Positions 5,542 to 6,739 of a DNA stretch of 6,739 nt are shown here, in pieces. How positions within the stretch are numbered: the stretch's first letter is position 1; every line of letters starts with the position of its first letter. The stretch spans positions 1 to 6,739 of the forward strand of contig QWPO01000182.1 in assembly GCA_003669255.1 (NCBI GenBank), given 5' to 3'. A model generated the notes under the pieces. The model was not told the DNA's origin. It did not search any database and saw only the letters and a list, made by a program, of their open reading frames with translations. The stretch comes from Planctomycetota bacterium. Its GTDB lineage: Bacteria > Planctomycetota > Planctomycetia > Pirellulales > UBA1268. Both the position numbers and the translations under genes were made by a program.

Positions 5542-5720
5542 TGTGTCATGGCGGTATCGATGAATCATCACCGTTTTAGTAACCATCATCGCGGCCCTTC
5601 AGGCTCGCCGACGGCGTATCCAAGCCGCCGTGAGGTTTGTAGAGTGGAGGGAGTGAAGCATCCAACGGGCGGGTTGGGGAGTGGATCCGGGTCACGGTCC
5701 AGTAATCCTTGGCATGCTGC

Positions 5721-6617
5721 ATGGACGGTTCTCCACTCTCATCGTTTCCGCACCACTCGTGGTTCGGTTTTTCGGTTGATCTACCGTCGGCATCGACTGC
5801 TGTCATTGAGCATCGGTCAGTGAGTCACGAACTCGTACTCGGGACTGTTGGGGCAGTCGAAGTTCGGTGGACGTGCAGGGGTCGTGAGACGTCCTATCAA
5901 CACGCCGTCGACCAGGTAGCCTTCTTTGCTCGCCACAACGCAGCCCATGTCCATGTGATCCGGTCAGCAGCGACTCCATCGAACAGCTATGTCCTTCAAA
6001 TACCCGACCATCAACTGAACGCCTGTGTCGAGTCTGATGGAGGGAGGGTGCCGAGTGAGTGGTGTGACTTCCTCCCTCGCGAAGATGCCGTATTGCGAGA
6101 GTGCATGATCCGGCTTCGAGGGAAGCTGGGCCAAGGGGTCAGCCTGGAGATTGGATCCGAGATCGTGGCTCGCAAGCTTGTGTTGCGACTCGTCGAACTC
6201 CTCGGTGGAAAAAAGCCGGACTGGCACGACGACCACAGCGGCTTTACACCCCCGGTCATGAAGCAGATCGTCGAATACCTCGACACACGGCTGCATCACC
6301 AGTTCTGCCTCCAGGAACTAGCCTCACTCGTTGGCTGCTCGCCGAGCCACTTTGCGAGAAAGTTTCGCCACACGGAGGGGCTGAGTCTCGGTCGATTCAT
6401 CAACCGGCGACGCCTAGCGGCAGCGATGCGCACGCTCCAAAACGATTCGACACCGCTGGCACAAATCGCCCTCGATCTCGGGTTCTCGTCGCAGAGCCAC
6501 TTCACGCGACTGTTCAGCGACCTCACCGGCATGACGCCCGCGAAGTTCCAACGGCAGTGCCGGCATGCGTGCGACCCTCCTGAGGGGGGGTCGAAGCCCA
6601 CTGCCGCGCGGTCATGA
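5721..6617 (+). CDS. AraC-family transcriptional regulator
   Basis: The C-terminal third (residues about 187-285 counting from 5721) is a clear AraC/XylS DNA-binding domain with two helix-turn-helix units. The first is CLQELASLVGCSPSHFARKF with the GLSLGRFINRRRLAAAM linker helix; the second is PLAQIALDLGFSSQSHFTRL, followed by the family signature FSDLTGMTPAKFQR. The N-terminal 180 residues should bind a ligand or mediate dimerisation, but show no motif I recognise, so the signal and targets are unknown. The start is uncertain. The ATG at 5721 gives 298 residues; a TTG at 5709 and a GTG at 5820 are in frame, and none has a good Shine-Dalgarno sequence. Codon use is less G/C-biased at third positions than in aspS or dcd, which suggests low expression or acquisition from elsewhere. 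The upstream 420-base gap with repeats probably carries its promoter, possibly with autoregulation. Confidence 0.92.
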   Translation: MDGSPLSSFPHHSWFGFSVDLPSASTAVIEHRSVSHELVLGTVGAVEVRWTCRGRETSYQHAVDQVAFFARHNAAHVHVIRSAATPSNSYVLQIPDHQLNACVESDGGRVPSEWCDFLPREDAVLRECMIRLRGKLGQGVSLEIGSEIVARKLVLRLVELLGGKKPDWHDDHSGFTPPVMKQIVEYLDTRLHHQFCLQELASLVGCSPSHFARKFRHTEGLSLGRFINRRRLAAAMRTLQNDSTPLAQIALDLGFSSQSHFTRLFSDLTGMTPAKFQRQCRHACDPPEGGSKPTAARS

Positions 6618-6672
6618 ATCTCATCAGCCGCTCGAGGGCTCACGGATCGGGGAACTGACCGCGCGATTCGAC

Positions 6673-6702
6673 GTCGTCCTCGGATCAACGCCCGAGGACG
6701 GC
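6673..6702. terminator. Strong 11-bp hairpin, possible terminator
   Basis: GTCGTCCTCGG (6673-6683) pairs with CCGAGGACGGC (6692-6702) around the 8-base loop ATCAACGC: nine uninterrupted Watson-Crick pairs, then one G-U and one G-C. It lies about 55 bases after the AraC-family stop. No T-tract follows on either strand, so it is not a classical intrinsic terminator; it may stabilise a 3' end or act with Rho. Confidence 0.45.
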
Positions 6703-6739
6703 TGACACGGCGATTGCCTCGGCTGCCTTCGTCCTGCCG

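Larger units (their letters stand above)
5300..5720. other. Repeat-rich intergenic region between the small gene and the AraC-family gene
   Basis: These 421 bases separate divergent genes and hold no convincing coding frame. From left to right there is a near-match to a DnaA box (TGTGAATAC, 5311-5319), TTCACGACAC (5391-5400), a 7-bp inverted repeat ATGTCGG/CCGACAT with an 8-base loop (5450-5471), an AT-rich stretch (about 5472-5503) ending in the perfect DnaA-box complement TGTGGATAA (5495-5503), a second TTCACGACAC (5510-5519) with its inverted half, and a 6-bp ACGGCG/CGCCGT hairpin near 5611-5631. On the minus strand TATAAA within the AT-rich stretch (5494-5489) could be a -10 hexamer for the 59-residue gene; its -35 is poor. 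The region is clearly less GC-rich than aspS. It is likely a regulatory region for one or both flanking genes. Confidence 0.55.

Noticed and set aside
4773..5720. tRNA-Val as an attachment site of a mobile element
   Set aside because: No duplicate of the tRNA 3' end, no integrase and no phage-type gene is seen in the window; kept only as a low-interest suggestion.
5576..5806. 76-residue minus-strand frame over the AraC-family 5' end
   Set aside because: It overlaps the real gene, lacks a good ribosome site and shows no recognisable motif. It cannot be fully excluded.
5485..5823. 112-residue plus-strand frame overlapping the AraC-family start
   Set aside because: It has no Shine-Dalgarno sequence, low-complexity Ser/Arg/His composition and no family pattern; it covers the repeat-rich gap and the first codons of a real gene in another frame.
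6685..6739. Possible C-terminal end of a minus-strand gene (residues AAEAIAVSAVLGR, then TGA at 6687-6685)
   Set aside because: The composition is protein-like and the hairpin would overlap its stop, but only about 17 codons are visible, too few to support a call.

Overview
This window is high-GC bacterial chromosome with mostly housekeeping genes. The protein set suggests Planctomycetota: a DUF309 protein beside a LON-domain-only protein, a dCTP deaminase with the TAGFGDVGF signature, a nondiscriminating-looking AspRS, and short GTAG-footed REP hairpins. The phylum is inferred from how the proteins look. No rRNA or species marker is present.

Left part (1-2700). Two genes on the minus strand, a DUF309 protein and a LON substrate-binding-domain protein cut by the window edge, lie 19 bases apart and look like one operon. 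They diverge from nth (endonuclease III, base-excision repair) across an intergenic gap of about 65 bases. After nth come dcd (dCTP deaminase, probably of the type that also hydrolyses dUTP) and, 9 bases later, a 67-residue two-helix membrane protein. nth and dcd share a uracil/DNA-quality theme, but whether they are co-transcribed is not visible.

Middle part (2700-4850). aspS is complete, starts with GTG behind a good Shine-Dalgarno sequence, and carries the residues linked to a nondiscriminating AspRS that charges both tRNA-Asp and tRNA-Asn. Just after its stop are two direct copies of a REP-like palindrome with a GTAG foot. About 200 bases of apparently non-coding DNA then lead to a complete tRNA-Val (UAC).

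Right part (4850-6739). The character changes here. Two very small minus-strand genes, each with a strong Shine-Dalgarno sequence, encode a 28-residue lysine-rich protein and a 59-residue alpha-helical protein. A gap of about 420 bases follows. It has an AT-rich patch, one perfect consensus DnaA box, a repeated TTCACGACAC element and several small inverted repeats. Then comes an AraC-family regulator with less biased codon use than aspS. A strong 11-bp hairpin follows it near the window edge.

I see no CRISPR array, transposase, integrase, toxin-antitoxin pair or defence system, and I cannot support a claim that a new system is present. The observations best worth following up are the REP pair, the two overlooked small genes, and the repeat-rich gap before the AraC gene.
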